From positions 56,757,172-56,821,171 of the forward strand of contig JARCOQ010000002.1 of assembly GCA_029207755.1 (NCBI GenBank): DNA of 64,000 bases. Direction: 5' to 3'. Positions within the stretch are counted from its first letter, which is position 1; every line of letters starts with the position of its first letter. The position numbers and the translations under genes were made by a program. The notes under the pieces were generated by a model. That model had not been told where the DNA came from. It did not search any database and saw only the letters and a list, made by a program, of their open reading frames with translations. Positions 1 to 13,900 of this stretch are shown here, in pieces. The DNA is from Chamaea fasciata (lineage: Eukaryota > Chordata > Aves > Passeriformes > Sylviidae).

Positions 1-3000
1 CTTTCTGCATAGTGTGAGCACATGTACAGGTGCTTAGACTAATGATGATGTAGAGGTAGCAATGATGGCTTATCCTATAGGAATCTCTGCTTGTTCTATT
101 TGTAGTTTCTTCTTCAGAGCAGAATTGCAATATAAGCCATAGAGCTTTTGCTGCTGTGAATCTGCAAGTACTTTCATTAGCTCTTAGCTTCAACTGAAGA
201 TACTTGATCAGTTCAGGATATGGGATGAGAATGGGGAGGGATTTTTAGCTTTTCTTAAATATTATTGATTTTTTTATTAATAGCTTTATGCTATAGTGTT
301 ATCCCATTTGTAGTTGATTACATTTACATAGTGTAGTGATGTTCCACTGCAGTCATTGCTGTGCCAAAGAGTCATGAAGTGATGTTAGCCAGACATTCTG
401 CTCCTGTTTTCCCACCTTCCTTCAGTGTGGACCCCATTAGAGGCTCTGAAACTGGCAGGAAAAGGAAGTCATGCTGTACATATAGATGTTAAATGGTCTT
501 GCAACAAATGAATATAAAAATAAAACAAAGGAGTTTATGTTTCTGGAACTAATCCTAAAGCTCATCCTAGAGCATGAGGACTTTAACAGGTTCCCCTGTG
601 TAATAGCCTTCCAGAATAAGGCTTCTGCTACCCTGCCATACTCCTGTGGAATAGGAGTGTGTTTTTGCCGCTACTTTTGCTGCCGATTCCAAATGTTGGG
701 AACTGTTATGTGTGAGAGAGACCATATTGGCCTGTGAAGATCTTGGGGAAGCCTCCTGGGCCCCATGTGTGTCACAAGGTCTCATAGGGATGGGCGTGGG
801 TCAGGAAGTCTCTGATTCCCCTGAGAAAGCTGAACTGAAACTGCTGTGGAGCAGAGCTTTACCAGCAGCTGCCCCAAAAGTGGTGCTGGGGAAGCTGCTG
901 TGGCTGTGCACACTACTGTGAGATAACCAACTGTAAGAGGATTTTAGATTGAGGGGATTTTGTTTGTTCTTTTCTTCCCTTCTTCTTTTTAAATGTTGAC
1001 TGCTGTGTGGGTCAAAACAAGGAGCTGCTGTCTGCCAGACATTTAACCTCTTTGGTTTGGTGCTTTCATACTCTTTTGTATTGCGCTTCTGCTTACTCCC
1101 ACTCCTTCCTCCTCCCTAGCTGTAGGTTAGAAAACCAGTTGCTTCACAGAAAATGTGTATTTGTCTTAGAAAAACAAAAGCTAGAAAAGATGCATCAGCT
1201 TAGTGTTTCATTAAGTACTAGTTCTCAGTGAACTTGAGGCTTTGTGAAGTAGATGGTATGGTCTGAGTGATGTAGAAGTGTTATTTCAAAATGTCTGGGG
1301 ATTTGTAAAGCATTGTTGTACAACAATTGCTGCAAAATGTTACTAAGTTTGTAGTGCACTTTAGGATAATGTGCAGTGTGTGGGTGGGATTCTTTTGGGG
1401 TTTTGTTTGTTTGTTTGTTGCAGGGGTTTTTTTTAAGTACATTCTTTTTCCTTTCCTTTGGTCAGTTTTGAAGCATGGCAAAGGATGGTGATCATTTTTC
1501 CCTGTCCACATCACTCATGATTTTATAGGGTTTTTATAGATTTTATCGACTTCATTTCTAGACTTCTGACATATATAAGGCATTAGCTAAACTTAGAGGG
1601 ATTCACAGTGCAGAGCATTGCCAGCTAACTGTGCCAGAATGGCACTGCCAAGTAGAGCTCCTCCAAGAGAATGTTCGCCAGAAGCAATGTGGTGGTTTCA
1701 CTTCCTTTCTTTTTGGGCTTATTGCTGCAGCACAAGAGCTGTATCCACCCATTTACTCAACTCCAAACCCGAGTTCAGCGTGATGTTTGTACTCATGAAT
1801 GTCTGAGCACTGAACTGCTCAGCTATGGATCAGAAAGACAGGAAAAACAAAGGGATGTCAGCCAAAGAAACATGGAAATTTGCTATATTTATACCTTCAG
1901 TTCTGTGTTTGCTGTGGAGGATATCTGGCAGCAGGTAGTCACAAAAGTTATGTACATCATGTTTTAGATATATGTCATTTATTTTGTTTGTACATACATT
2001 TTTTTTAAACAAAACTCACTGAAAATAGTGCAAGAAAATGGATTAAACATTTTCTGGTGTGGTATAAAATATTTAATCTGGATGAAAATTTCACTGTCTA
2101 ATGTCACTTTGATTTGTAGCATGAATTTCTAACCTGAAGTGTTTTACAGCCATGGAAATAGGAAAGTGAAAATACCAATTGTAAATCCAATTAGCTATCC
2201 AAAATTATGGTAGGCCCACATAAGGCTTAGCTCTTGCACAAGTTTTATCCTTCCTCTTTGTAAAATTCTCTCCTAAAAAGGAATTTAGTGATGTACTCTG
2301 AAAAATAACAAATTCATGCTCTATTGGAGCAAAGGAGGAAGCATGCTGGTGCTTAATGTGCTTTTAAAAAACATCTTCTTTTAAATAAAGGAAACATATC
2401 TGATGTGTTTCTGTTAACTGTTCTTTTGATGGTATCAGTCAGTGCCTGGAGAGATTATAGCTCACAGTGTAGTCTAAAACTATCCAAATAAAGTATCTCT
2501 AGCCCAGATATGCTGCAGTAACAGCAATACATTTCTGTAAACAAGTTTCACATCCTTCACTGGTTTCTAATTTTGGATGGGCTTCTTATAGAGTCCTGAA
2601 GTAGTCTAGGCTGAAGAAAGAGAGCCTAGAATTGCTCTTGCAGTCATGTTCATATGTAGTAGCCTAGGTTATCTCTAATCAGAAGTGCATAAATTATATG
2701 GGATCGGTACTTAAGTTTCCTGAAGCTGACTGGGAGTAGTTCAGTCCTGACCTAATTGAGCTCTTATCCACTTCGTTTCCTTTTAAGAACTGAACTCATT
2801 TAGACATAATGTCTAAATTAGTGTTATCAAAATAACATTCCCTACTCCTTAATGGCTACATTTACACCTGCTCAAGAGGGGAAATGAGACAACAGAATCC
2901 TTCCCACAGCTCTAACGGGGAAAGCAGTTAGCCAAAGTTACCCTGAGGGACTTCTTGTGTGTCAGAAGCTCATCCATGTGAGTGACTTCATCTAGGACAT

Positions 3001-4871
3001 TTTAGGTAAAACAGACATTTCTGCAACCTGCAGTGGTGAGTGGAGAGAAGCTGCTGAAAATGTACTCCAGTTGTTCTTTATCCTTTCATATCATGATATA
3101 TGAAGAAAACAATGTTGTAGGTTTTCCTCCCTCCTGCCTTCTTTCAAATCAATAACCACCTTACTGGCCAAAACAGTGGGTGTCATTTTTGTCCCATTCT
3201 CAGTCATGAATCCTGTCAGGATGAAAGCAAGAAAATTAGAGGACTCCTAATTAGTTTACTCACTATAGCTCAGTGAACTAGCTATCCCATGCCACTCCTC
3301 CCCCATGCACTGTCAAAAGACCCCCCAAAATACAAAGATGTACTCAGCAAGACTGCTAATGTCAAAAAGTGAGTGCTTAAGCCAAAGTTTCTTATGATTT
3401 CTCTGTAGATGCTGGAAGTTTAAGATGAAGGAAATATCGCAGGCTGGCACTGAGCTGTTTTGGGGTTTTTTCAGAGCTAGTGAAAAACCCTTTCTCACTC
3501 TGCAGCAGAGCTGTTTCCTTACTAAAACAGCCCCTCAAAACAAAACCGAAACTGGAAAGTTAGAGTATATGGGATTGCACAAACCTTTTGGTCTTGCCTC
3601 TGTAGAACATCAACTCTTTTGAAATGCAATCAATAGAGAAAAAAAATCTTTAGATTTTTAACTATGGCAATATTCTATCTGAACTAGAAATATGTTTCTC
3701 AGAGTCTTGTGGATGCTTAGACTAGTCTACCTCTCAAAAGATTATAGATAATAATATAGGTGATGTCAGCATAGTAATGGGTCACTGCAAAACCTGGTAA
3801 GATAAATTCTTATTTCATAAGAAAGTTCTGAAGGTTTCTGATTAATTACATCATCTGTAAAAGCTGCCAATGAAGGGAGTGAGAACTAATAAAAGAATAG
3901 GTTCAAGGATTTACATTGAAAAATATTTCAGCCTGACTTAGCTTTTTTGTTCCCTTCTTTGTCGGTAGTTGATTTCTCAACATTTTCAGATGAGTGCTCT
4001 TCATTTTTGTAATGAGTTTCAAGTAACTTCTTTCTTTCAGTCTTCCTCACCAGAGAGCCACCATACTTGTGACTTTAAAAACTGGTATTTTTTCAGAGCA
4101 TGTTACTGGTTCTTCTGATCTTCATAAACAAGTGACTTCCCTTTACCTGCAGCCACTGTAAAAATAGTGTAAATTACAATAGGACTGAAAAGAATGTTGG
4201 TTTCAGATGACAGTGTAGTTTGCTGCTGTCAGTGTACACTTGCAATGGATTACACAAGGAGACAAACTTGTTTTGTCCCTAGCTTCCATTTTGGCAATGA
4301 GTGAACATGATAGTGCTCTGTATTTTATCTAGTTTTTCCTGTTTAAGCCCTTACACATAATTAATAGCTTATTTTTCTCATCTTGTCTATTTCAAGTGCT
4401 CTTAAGACTACCTAAATAGCCACAGAAATTTCCAGTGTACATGGACTTTGAGAAAGGGTAGTCTTTTTTTAAAGTACGATAAGAGCATAGGAGGTCCATC
4501 CTGCCATAGAAAAAGAAGTTCAGCACAGAACTTAAATTTCCAACTTACTAGAAAATGAATCTTTTTTGAATTGGAGAAACAAATCTCTTCTCTTTTTAGG
4601 TCTTTTTTCTTTTTTCTTTTTTTTCTTTTTTTTCTTTTTTCTTTTTCTTTTTCTTTTTCTTTTTTTCTTTTTCTTTTTCTTTTTCTTTTTCTTTTTCTTT
4701 TTCTTTTTCTTTTTCTTTTTCTTTTTCTTTTTCTTTTTCTTTTTCTTTTTCTTTTTCTTTTTCTTTTTCTTTTTCTTTTTCTTTTTCTTTTTCTTTTTCT
4801 TTTTCTTTTTCTTTTTCTTTTTCTTTTTCTTTTTCTTTTTCTGCAGTTGACTTACTGGTGATTTATTTCAG
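1..4871 (+). other. ELF1: ELF1 intron (upstream part of the gene)
   Basis: AT-rich sequence with only short chance ORFs. I looked for the ELF1 exons that should precede 4872 (acidic N-terminal region) and found none that splice in frame. The only clear structure is the long pyrimidine repeat at 4602-4840. Confidence 0.8.
4602..4840 (+). repeat. (CTTTTT)n hexanucleotide pyrimidine repeat
   Basis: Irregular C/T runs at 4602-4666 are followed by about 29 uninterrupted CTTTTT copies at 4667-4840. All bases are pyrimidines on the + strand. The repeat ends 31 bases before the AG of an ELF1 3' splice site. Confidence 0.97.
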
Positions 4872-4955
4872 GGAAGAAACCAAAACCATCTCGTTCTGAG
4901 TCCCCTACTACAACTCCAAACATATCTGTGAAAAAGAAAAACAAAGATGGAAAGG
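4872..4955 (+). CDS. ELF1: ELF1 coding exon: basic linker before the ETS domain
   Basis: An 84-nt exon between acceptor ttatttcag and donor ggtaag. It encodes the Lys/Arg-rich linker [20 protein letters not shown] followed by KKKNKDGK and starts and ends inside Gly codons. The 3' splice site is unusual: a 29-copy CTTTTT repeat ends 31 bases upstream of it (see findings). Confidence 0.93.
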
Positions 4956-7932
4956 GTAAGTTAAAATAGTTGTCACCAAAATTTTTAGGAGAACATTGTT
5001 TCTGAGTGATCTGTAAAAAAAATAATTCACCAGTTCACTTGTGATGTAAACATAGGTCTTATATTCAGGGGTGGTTAACATCTCAAGGCAAGGAAAAGAT
5101 GAGCACATGAGTTTCCTTGGTGAAATACTCACTTCCTTGGGACAATAATGTATTTGTCACTTTAGTTGCAAGGGTTCTTGGAAACTCTTCAACATCCCTG
5201 CAGAGTTTGCTGTCTTTTGAGTCAAGTCTTGGGGAGTGCTTTGCATTATGTTAATGCTTCTTAGGCTGTGGTTATTTTGACAGATAATCTTTGAAAATGT
5301 GTTCCATCTGTATGTGTCTAATTCTGCATGAGGCTAACCAAGGCTGCCAGTTGGCAGCAGGAAGTACCAAGTCCTGAATTTTGGAAAAAGTTATAGCACA
5401 GCTTGAACACTTGGGCAGAAAACTTGGGGGTTTGATACTTCCATTCCTTCTGTTTTTAAAAGGTAGAAATAAAAATAAATGCCACAATACTGATACAATA
5501 AATCATTTGCTCAGCCTGAACTGTTCAGTAGTGCTTGTGAGTTTTGTCAATAACTGGGTTGCTTTGCTGTGGGGTCCAGCACTGCAACCATGCCCAGGCT
5601 GGTGTTTGAAGGGAAGGCTGATTCCCAGCCCCAGTGAGCTGTGCTGCACTCAGTGGGAGCTGGAAATGAGCCTCCCCTGTGTCACAAGTGCCTGCTGGTA
5701 CAACTGGGCACAGATGTGCTTGCATGCATGCAGTACTTGCCAGGACAGCAGCCTAGCCAGTCCTGGACACTGGTGGCAAAAGAATGTTACACTCTTGAGG
5801 TCAGGAAAACTTCTACTCTGACAAATGAGTATGTCGGGGTTTTTTTGTTCTTTTGAAGAGGCGTTTTCTGCAATAACAGGAAGAAAATGACAGGAAGAAA
5901 AACCTGTTGGCAATCAATAAGTTTTTTACATGTTAATGCCATCAATTTTACATATGCATTGTTGCCTTTTTTTCTAATTAAAACCTGATTTTTACATAAA
6001 AATAAAAGGAGTATCAGAGGAACATCCAAGTGGTGCTCCAAATGAAATGATAGAAAATATGGAAACAGCTAGCCACAAAATTAAAACGCGGAAGAGTCTT
6101 CTAATAGTTCTGTCGATGATAGCAAGGATACTCCATAATTCACATTTGTCCATTGTTACAAAATTGCTAATTCTGAAGGGAATAAAATGGAGCATGTTGC
6201 CTGAAACCACTGCTTGTAATGAAAACCATTTGTTTTGCATTTTTAGGAACACAGAATTGAAGTAAAAAATACATAGTAATGTGACCATCCATGGCAGGGA
6301 AGCAGCTAGAAAGTCATAAGAGCTGCCTATCTGTTACCTAGGGGGAACTTGTATGCTAAAATTACAAGCTCTCCATTACATGACACAATGTGTAGAGAAA
6401 ACTGAATTTTCCACAAATTTCTTTTTCTGCTCTGACTCAGAGGAGGTTAAATATTCTGCCTCTAAGTAAAGCAAACCTTTTTTTTGCAGCGAGTCCTCTC
6501 CACAGTGATTTTTAGTGGCTAAGCAGTGACAAATTTTCAGGTTGCCTTGCTGCAGTTGAGCATTTTTAGTCTAGACTACAAGAAAAGCAGCGTGGAGTAG
6601 GTGGGAAATGGCTGGGAATGCTCTCACTGCTGTCTGACATTGTGTCTTGCCTAAGCAGTCTGTCTTTGCCTTTGCAGTATCTGAGGGCCAGGAGGCTGGT
6701 TTATGTAAGCTGGGAGACATTCGTTGCAAAGGCAGTGTATTTTTTTCTCTAGGAATGCTCATTTTTCAAGCTTCCACCTGCTGAAGAAACTGCTAACATT
6801 TTTGTATTGGCAGTGCTGATGACTTTGATGAATATTTGCAAAATATACTTTATAGTATAATATTATAGGATTTTCAATTTTTAAGAGACCTCTTATTGAA
6901 AAAGCATTCAGCCTGATGGTCGTTAAAGTTGAAAAAATCTGTTGGGCTAAATTGAAGCTGTGAAAAGAGATCCTGTCACCTTCTGATCTGCTGGGCATCA
7001 TTTTTTGTGAAACTTCAGCACATGCTATCCATGCTGTTTTTGCACAGCTACTTGTGGGAGGTGATACAAGAAGTTTTTTCATGCTTTCTCAGACTAACAA
7101 CTAAGAAGCTTATGTGCAGATTCCCAAAAGAACATCAAACACCAAAAGCCTTAAAAAAAAGGCAGAAAAAAGGGTGTCATTAGTTGTATGAGCTTAGACT
7201 CCTTAAATGTGGTTTTGGGAAAAAAAAAAGCGAATTTTGTGCTAGTTTTAGGTATTCCCAATCTGTGATTTTAATACTCTTTCTTTATATGTGGTAAACA
7301 CGGAACAGATGTGATGGATTTCCATATAGAAGTGTTTGTCCCCGCTTGTTTGTAAAATGAAATTTGAAAGTTGTCTACCAGCAAGCACAAGCACTCACTG
7401 GATTAAAAAAAATTACTTTTTCTCTACTTTGTTTTTGAAGGTTTGCCTGCCTCAGCACATATCACTGATTGCCCCACATAAATCTCATTGTTAAAGGCAA
7501 GGATTTTGTTTAGCCTTTTAAAGGATTATAACACTCACCTCGATTCAGCAAAACATTTAAGCAACAGCTTAATTTCCAGCATTTTTAGGGAACAGAACTG
7601 AATATGTTCCTTTTCAAGGTAAAGCAATAGTGACTGCTTCTGTAACTGGATTAGGCAGGAGGGAAATGGGCGCATAGGTGTCTAATGCTGTCTGATGTTG
7701 GTGGTCTGAACAGAGTGGCTGTAGCTTACGGAGTGGCTGGGGTATTTGGACACCTAGATTTTGATAACTCACAAGATTATAATAACTTCCCTTCCCATGC
7801 CCTTCCATCACTATTTCCTGGTCTTGATGATATATTATAATGTATTTTGTAAAGATATCAGCTTCTTATTTTTAAGATTATTTGCATCATTAATAAAATA
7901 TGGCCAAATAACTTCTTTTTCTTTCTTCTTCT

Positions 7933-7968
<36 letters not shown>

Positions 7969-10900
7969 GTTTCTGAAATTCTTTTATTCTAGGAAATACA
8001 ATTTATCTCTGGGAGTTCTTACTAGCCCTGCTCCAGGACAAAGCTACATGTCCTAAATATATCAAGTGGACTCAAAGAGAGAAGGGCATTTTCAAACTGG
8101 TAGATTCCAAAGCTGTGTCCAGGTTGTGGGGAAAACACAAAAACAAACCTGACATGAATTATGAAACAATGGGTAGAGCTCTCAGGTATGTGCATTTTTA
8201 ATAGTAGACTGTTTTTGTTGCCTTAGTGTTTGTGTACAATAAATGCCTCATCTAATTTGAATAACAGAAAAATCTAGTATTCTATTAGTTTGGGAAATGA
8301 AAATGTTATTTCAGCAAAATAAATTATCTAACTAAAAGTAACTGTCACTAACCTCAATTCCAAGTCAATCACCTTCAGTTTCGGCATAAACACTTTTCAG
8401 TACTGCTGCAAAACTGCATCTTCACAGTCAGACACAGACAAAGTAAGAGATCGAAGATTTCAAGTGGGGCAAACCTTTTACATAAAATTTGAACCTCTCT
8501 TTAAAATAACCTCACCAACATTCATGTGTATTCATTAAATTATTTCTACTTGTTGCACATGATTACATCTCCAATGGAGAATACAGTTTTAGAATTCAGT
8601 TCTGGTTTCACTTCTCTGAACTTGTGTGTACAGACAGTTCTAAAACATAGAATTGTGTGCCACTGCCTGTCAGGCTAGGAGTTTTCTCATACATAAAAAA
8701 TCTGTGCAAAATAAGTGGACAACCATGGAGCTTCAGTCTTATCAGCTGATTGATAACTGGCCAGCTAAGCCATATGCATTTCTTTTCATTTCAGCTCACC
8801 TTGGTGTGTGTAATTTCAAGCTGTCCTACTAATTTGTAAATATAACAGAAATAGTGCCCTCCTGTCCTCTTCCCTTTGCTTTGTTGTAGCTAAAATGTCT
8901 GCCTGTGTTCACTGGTGAATAAACATGAATTCAGATAACTGAAAGAACTGTAGGAGTCAAAAGGAGAATTGAAAGTTTCATGCAACTTTTTACAGAGTGT
9001 GAGTTGATAGCAGATCTGCCAAGTCATGGAATTCTTCTCTTTCTCCTCAGAATTACCTAAGTTGGAAGTTAAAAGGTGCATAAAATACCTATAAAAAAAG
9101 TTGTTTGAGAAAAAAAGTATACTATTAAGTTGACCACTTTTTATAATGAAGGAAGTAGACACATGAAGGTTTTTTGACTTGCTGGTGCTGTGTTTGTTTT
9201 CTGGGCGTTTTGTTGCTTTGTTTTGTTTTTTGCAAAAAAACCCTGTGTAACTTGATGCTGGGTGCACTTTGAACAGATACTATTACCAAAGAGGAATCCT
9301 TGCTAAAGTAGAAGGTCAGCGCCTGGTCTATCAATTTAAAGACATGCCAAAGGATCTCATCTATATTGATGATGAAGATGCGAGCCCTAGCACTGAATCA
9401 TCAGATTCAACTCTGCTCTCACCTGCTGTGGCCAACAGAAACCAATCAAGCAGAACTAGAGCCTCTGCAAATACAGGAACAAAGGGAGGATCCACCTCAG
9501 TGGTGAAAACAGGAAACTCAAAGCCTGCTAAGCTGAAGGAGCAAGTAGAAGTTGTACAGCAGCAGACACCTGGCTTGACTTCAGAAGTTTTGAGGACAAT
9601 GCAATCTCCACAGCCGGTACAACCCACTCAGCTTTTTCGGACAGTTCATGTAATGCAGCCATTGCAGCCCCTCACAGAAGGACAAGCAGCTGTAACCAGT
9701 AATGTTCCAGATGAATCATTAAATTCCTCAGTTCAGAATATAAGGTAAGAAAATGTACAGAAAATAAATATATGAATAATAATAAATTCACTGGATGATG
9801 GCTAGACAGACTTGATTCTTTGTTTTGCTTCCAAGAAATGCTAGTCTTCCAGTTTGGCTGAAGTGAAATGATGTCTTTGCAGCCCATCCTAGGAATTTAG
9901 AGTTATTACAGCATAATATGACAGGTACACACGTAACTGTGCTGCCCATGGTGGAGGGAAGCTCATCTTTTTCATGGTGTTAGGCCTGATGCATATCATT
10001 TAGAAAGGAAAAATATACAACTTTTCTTTAAAATTGCTATTGTCAGTTCTGTCCTACAGCAGAAGCTGTGTTTTCATGTCTGCTTTTACACTGGTGTCTT
10101 TGCTTTTGAATGGTGGGTCTGCAAGATACCTTCAAAATTATTTTCCTTCTTGCTTCTTAATTTTTCTTTGTAAGAATTTTTGTCATCTTTTGCATCTTGC
10201 AGTTACAAGGAAAAGCTCCACATTACCTGCTCTAGCATTTTGCTGCTGTTACAAGAACAAGTTCTTCTGATTGTAAGAAACAATTAACAGAATAATCCTC
10301 TGGAAGCTATGCATCTGCAGACATTTGGGAGACAGTCATGCTTTCATGCTTAATTTGTGAGTCAGCTGGCTAACTCTACACTTCAGATAAGCATCATGAC
10401 TCTTTTGCACCTGCACCGGAGTACGGGTAGCAGGAGTAGCAGGATTTACTTGTAAAATGGACAAGGACAATATAGTAAAAGAAAAGCAGTACAGACATAA
10501 TTAAGGGCAGCTGAAGAATAATACTAAACATGAATGGGGGAAAGTTCAGCAATTTGCTGAGTTAAATCACTCTAGGCTAGACCTACACTAGCTTATGGAT
10601 CACAAACAATATCAGTGGTATCGATGGCCTAAAGAATGTTAACAACAAACAGAAGTATCTGTAAGACTTAAGGCAGGCAAGAGTCCAGCCTAACATTTGG
10701 AGAACTATTCAGTGACATTATGGCATCCAATTATTGCAATACAGTACTTCCCAGTCAGACGTTGGGTAATAAGCTAAGGGAAAAAAACAGTAGAGATGAT
10801 ACATGTGTGAAGTTCAAATGAAACAGAAGCCTTAAATCCTTAGAGTTTTGTATTACATTGATTCACATCCATTGTTTTTAACCAGAACATTATTCCATGA

Positions 10901-13900
10901 AGTCTCTAACTGTATTTAGACAAGATGACAAAATGAAGGTGTTATAAAAGAAGCATCAAACCTTTTCAAAATGGTATAGAAGTACTGCTGATTAAGAAAG
11001 TTGATACTGAAGGGTCTGAGCAGTTAGCATGAAAATTAAAACTACAATCCAGACTTTCTTGGTGTGCTTTTAACCAGGTTGGGACAAGCTGCAAAATAGG
11101 TGCTGATGAGTCCTGTGCAATAGACACTGCCCATTTCAGGCTCTCAAAATGCAATTTATGATAGCTGTATTTCTGCTCAGCTTCAAAGGGCAAGTTTCAA
11201 ATAGTTGAGGTAGAATCACACACTGAACATTTTTGAGGGTGTATGTTGTAGGTCTTGTTTTATATTATAAGGCTGAAACAGAAGTTTATTCAGACAGCTG
11301 TAAATCCTAGGCAGATGAATGTGTTTGTGTACACATTCTGAATTGCTGCAGCAGGGCTTCCTTAAGGGCTGAAATGAATGGTTTGCATGATTTGAAAATG
11401 TACAGCAGGTATGATTGCCATTGTAGACTAAGAATTGACAAACATTCTGATGTATACACACTCTGTGGGGTTGTGGTTAGAGTCACTTTATATGTGGGAA
11501 GCATGAGGACAAATAGCAGCTTTGGTTGGCAGTTGCTGTTCAGTGGCTGGGGCTTGTAAATAGTCAAGATCATTTGGGCAAAACAGCAGCCAGGATCTGG
11601 TAATGATCCTCAAAAGGTTTTCTGATGCATACTGGTTAATGGTTGGACTCTGCCTTGAAGCATGGACATCTTGAACCCATATAATTTGTCTTACACAATT
11701 TAGTTTCTAAAGTTTTACTCATGTAAATGTTCATCCCTCTTCTTCATGGGAATAAATGTTTTTCCCTCTGCAGCAATTTGCTTCTGTTCTTTCAGCAATT
11801 TTCTTCTGTGAGAAGAAAAACATAATAAAGAAAATATTGAGCATCTTTGAGGTCAGAACAATTAGTTTCCCAGCACTTAACTATAGCCTTCAGAGAATGT
11901 TTGAATGTGCATCTTCTCTGCTCAGGGACTTGGTAAAAGAATCATACTTGAAGATTGTTGTGAAGTACTTGTGTCATCGTCCCTGACCTGCACTAGGCAG
12001 CACTGCCTGGTACAGATCACTCCCAAAGCATCACAGGGAGAGTGTTGCAGCCCAAGGCTCAAGTTCCCCAAGGCCTTTTGGCATTTCTCAAAGGAATGGG
12101 CATGTGCTGTAAATCTGTGGTTGGCTCTTCACGGGACAGTCAGTGACTTCTTTTACAGCTGCACAAAGCTTGTGTCTTACTCTGAAGTGGAAAGGTCTTG
12201 GCTTTTGGTTGGCTTTTGATGTGCTTTTTGGACAAGTTTTGGTGCTGCTCTGTGAAAGGGAGACAAGAAGTATTACTTACAAAGGATAAAAGTCTCTTCA
12301 GCCCCAGTGCTTAAACAGAAAGGCTGTGATGTGCTAACTGAGGCTTGGGAAACAGGGCAGGAGCAAGGTCAGGTCAAGCAAACTGGGTTTTGCTGACTGA
12401 GGAAAACATCTAGTATCCCCAGTGGGAATATTTGAAATTGTAAATGCACTGCTGTTGTGCAGGTCTAACTGTTCTAGCTCACTGTATGCAAGCACAGTAA
12501 CTGCAGACTCCAGTCATGCAACTGGTAGCCGAGTTTAGTACCACGCATTTTCACTGAGAAGACAAAACCAAAAATACCTCTCTAGATGAGCATTTTATTG
12601 CATACCTTTTCTGATGAGCCAGCTTTTTTTTTTTTTTTAATAAGGAAGAAAAAGTTTCTTTGATTTTCGTGCTTGTAAGATTAACAGAATAACTGTCACA
12701 GGTTAACCAGCACACCTGGATTATTGGAGTAAATGTGTTTTATCTGGGAATTAGGAGGCACTGGCTTGGGATTCAGCTCTGTGTACATTGGCTCATTCTG
12801 AGCATTAAAGGACATTTTTTCTGTTGCTGCAGAAAGTGCTTATCTCCTGTTGGCCTAGTGACATACCTTGCCCAGGGCATCCTACAGGACTGAAAGGTGC
12901 CTGTGTTTGGACAAGTAAATTTCTCCTTTAAATGATGAGGACTACAGATAAAGAGAGATGCATTTTCATTTCCCTTTAATTTAGAGTACTAGTGATTTAA
13001 GATGGAGTGGAAAGAGATTCTTATGTTACTTACCGTTCAGAGAATATCATATATGGAGTAATTTTAAGTTATATGTCTGTCTCTGTTATTGGCTGCATGG
13101 GACATGGCTGAACCTTCTAGCTGGCAGCTCTGTATACCAAGAAACTTGCAATTAGCTGACTTCTGACAGACCCTGTGCAATGTTTTAGCACGCTTCAGGT
13201 TTTAATCTGTTTCTGTCAAAATTCAGCTTACTGTTTCTTTTCTGTACTTGCAACTTGTCATTGTGATAGCTCGGACAGAGCATGTTAGAAGACCAGAATC
13301 CTGACTCAGTTCTGTACCTGGGGGAAAGCTAATACAGGCCACAGAGGACCAATGGGATATGCTGTATTCACTTCTGAATGAGAGAACCTTGTCATGATGA
13401 ATCAGCCACAGTTTTCCTCTTGCAAGGCAGAAAATTACTTCTGAAGGTGACACGAGCATGGATTGCAGTGACAGGATCCTGATTGAAGAGGAGGAGAAAG
13501 TAACTGATCATGAATCGTGTTTTTTCAGGGCATGAGCATTCTGTGTAAGAAAAAGAATTTGCCGACACCGTGTATTGGTCCCAGTAAGCAGAGTCAATTG
13601 CCTTTGAAGGTCACTTGTACCTAAGCAAACACATGCTTTCTGCTGTTGTTCCATAATCTGTTTCTGTGTCCAGGCTGTGATGCTTTGGTGGTCTGACTGC
13701 AGCAATGCTGATGCTGAAAAAAAAAATTGTCTAGCAGGAGTTTATCAACTCTGAAAATACGACAGCTGCTATTTCAAATGAAATGTCCTCGTCTCATACC
13801 TTATATAGACATTTTCTTGTTGCACAGTGAATGTCACCATTATTTTCTGTAATCATCCTTCACACCTTATCTCTATTGACTTTGCTCAAGCTCACATAAC

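Noticed and set aside
4039..4085. Possible upstream ELF1 exon after ctttctttcag (starts SSPE, like the human linker)
   Set aside because: Resemblance stops after four residues, no donor in the required phase follows, and the PKRKK-type basic end expected before the next exon is absent.
4566..4861. ORFs encoding poly-Phe and Phe-Leu repeats
   Set aside because: These are translations of the CTTTTT microsatellite, not genes.
5381..5821. 146-codon plus-strand ORF in an ELF1 intron
   Set aside because: It sits in a GC-richer patch with ORFs on both strands and no splice or domain evidence.
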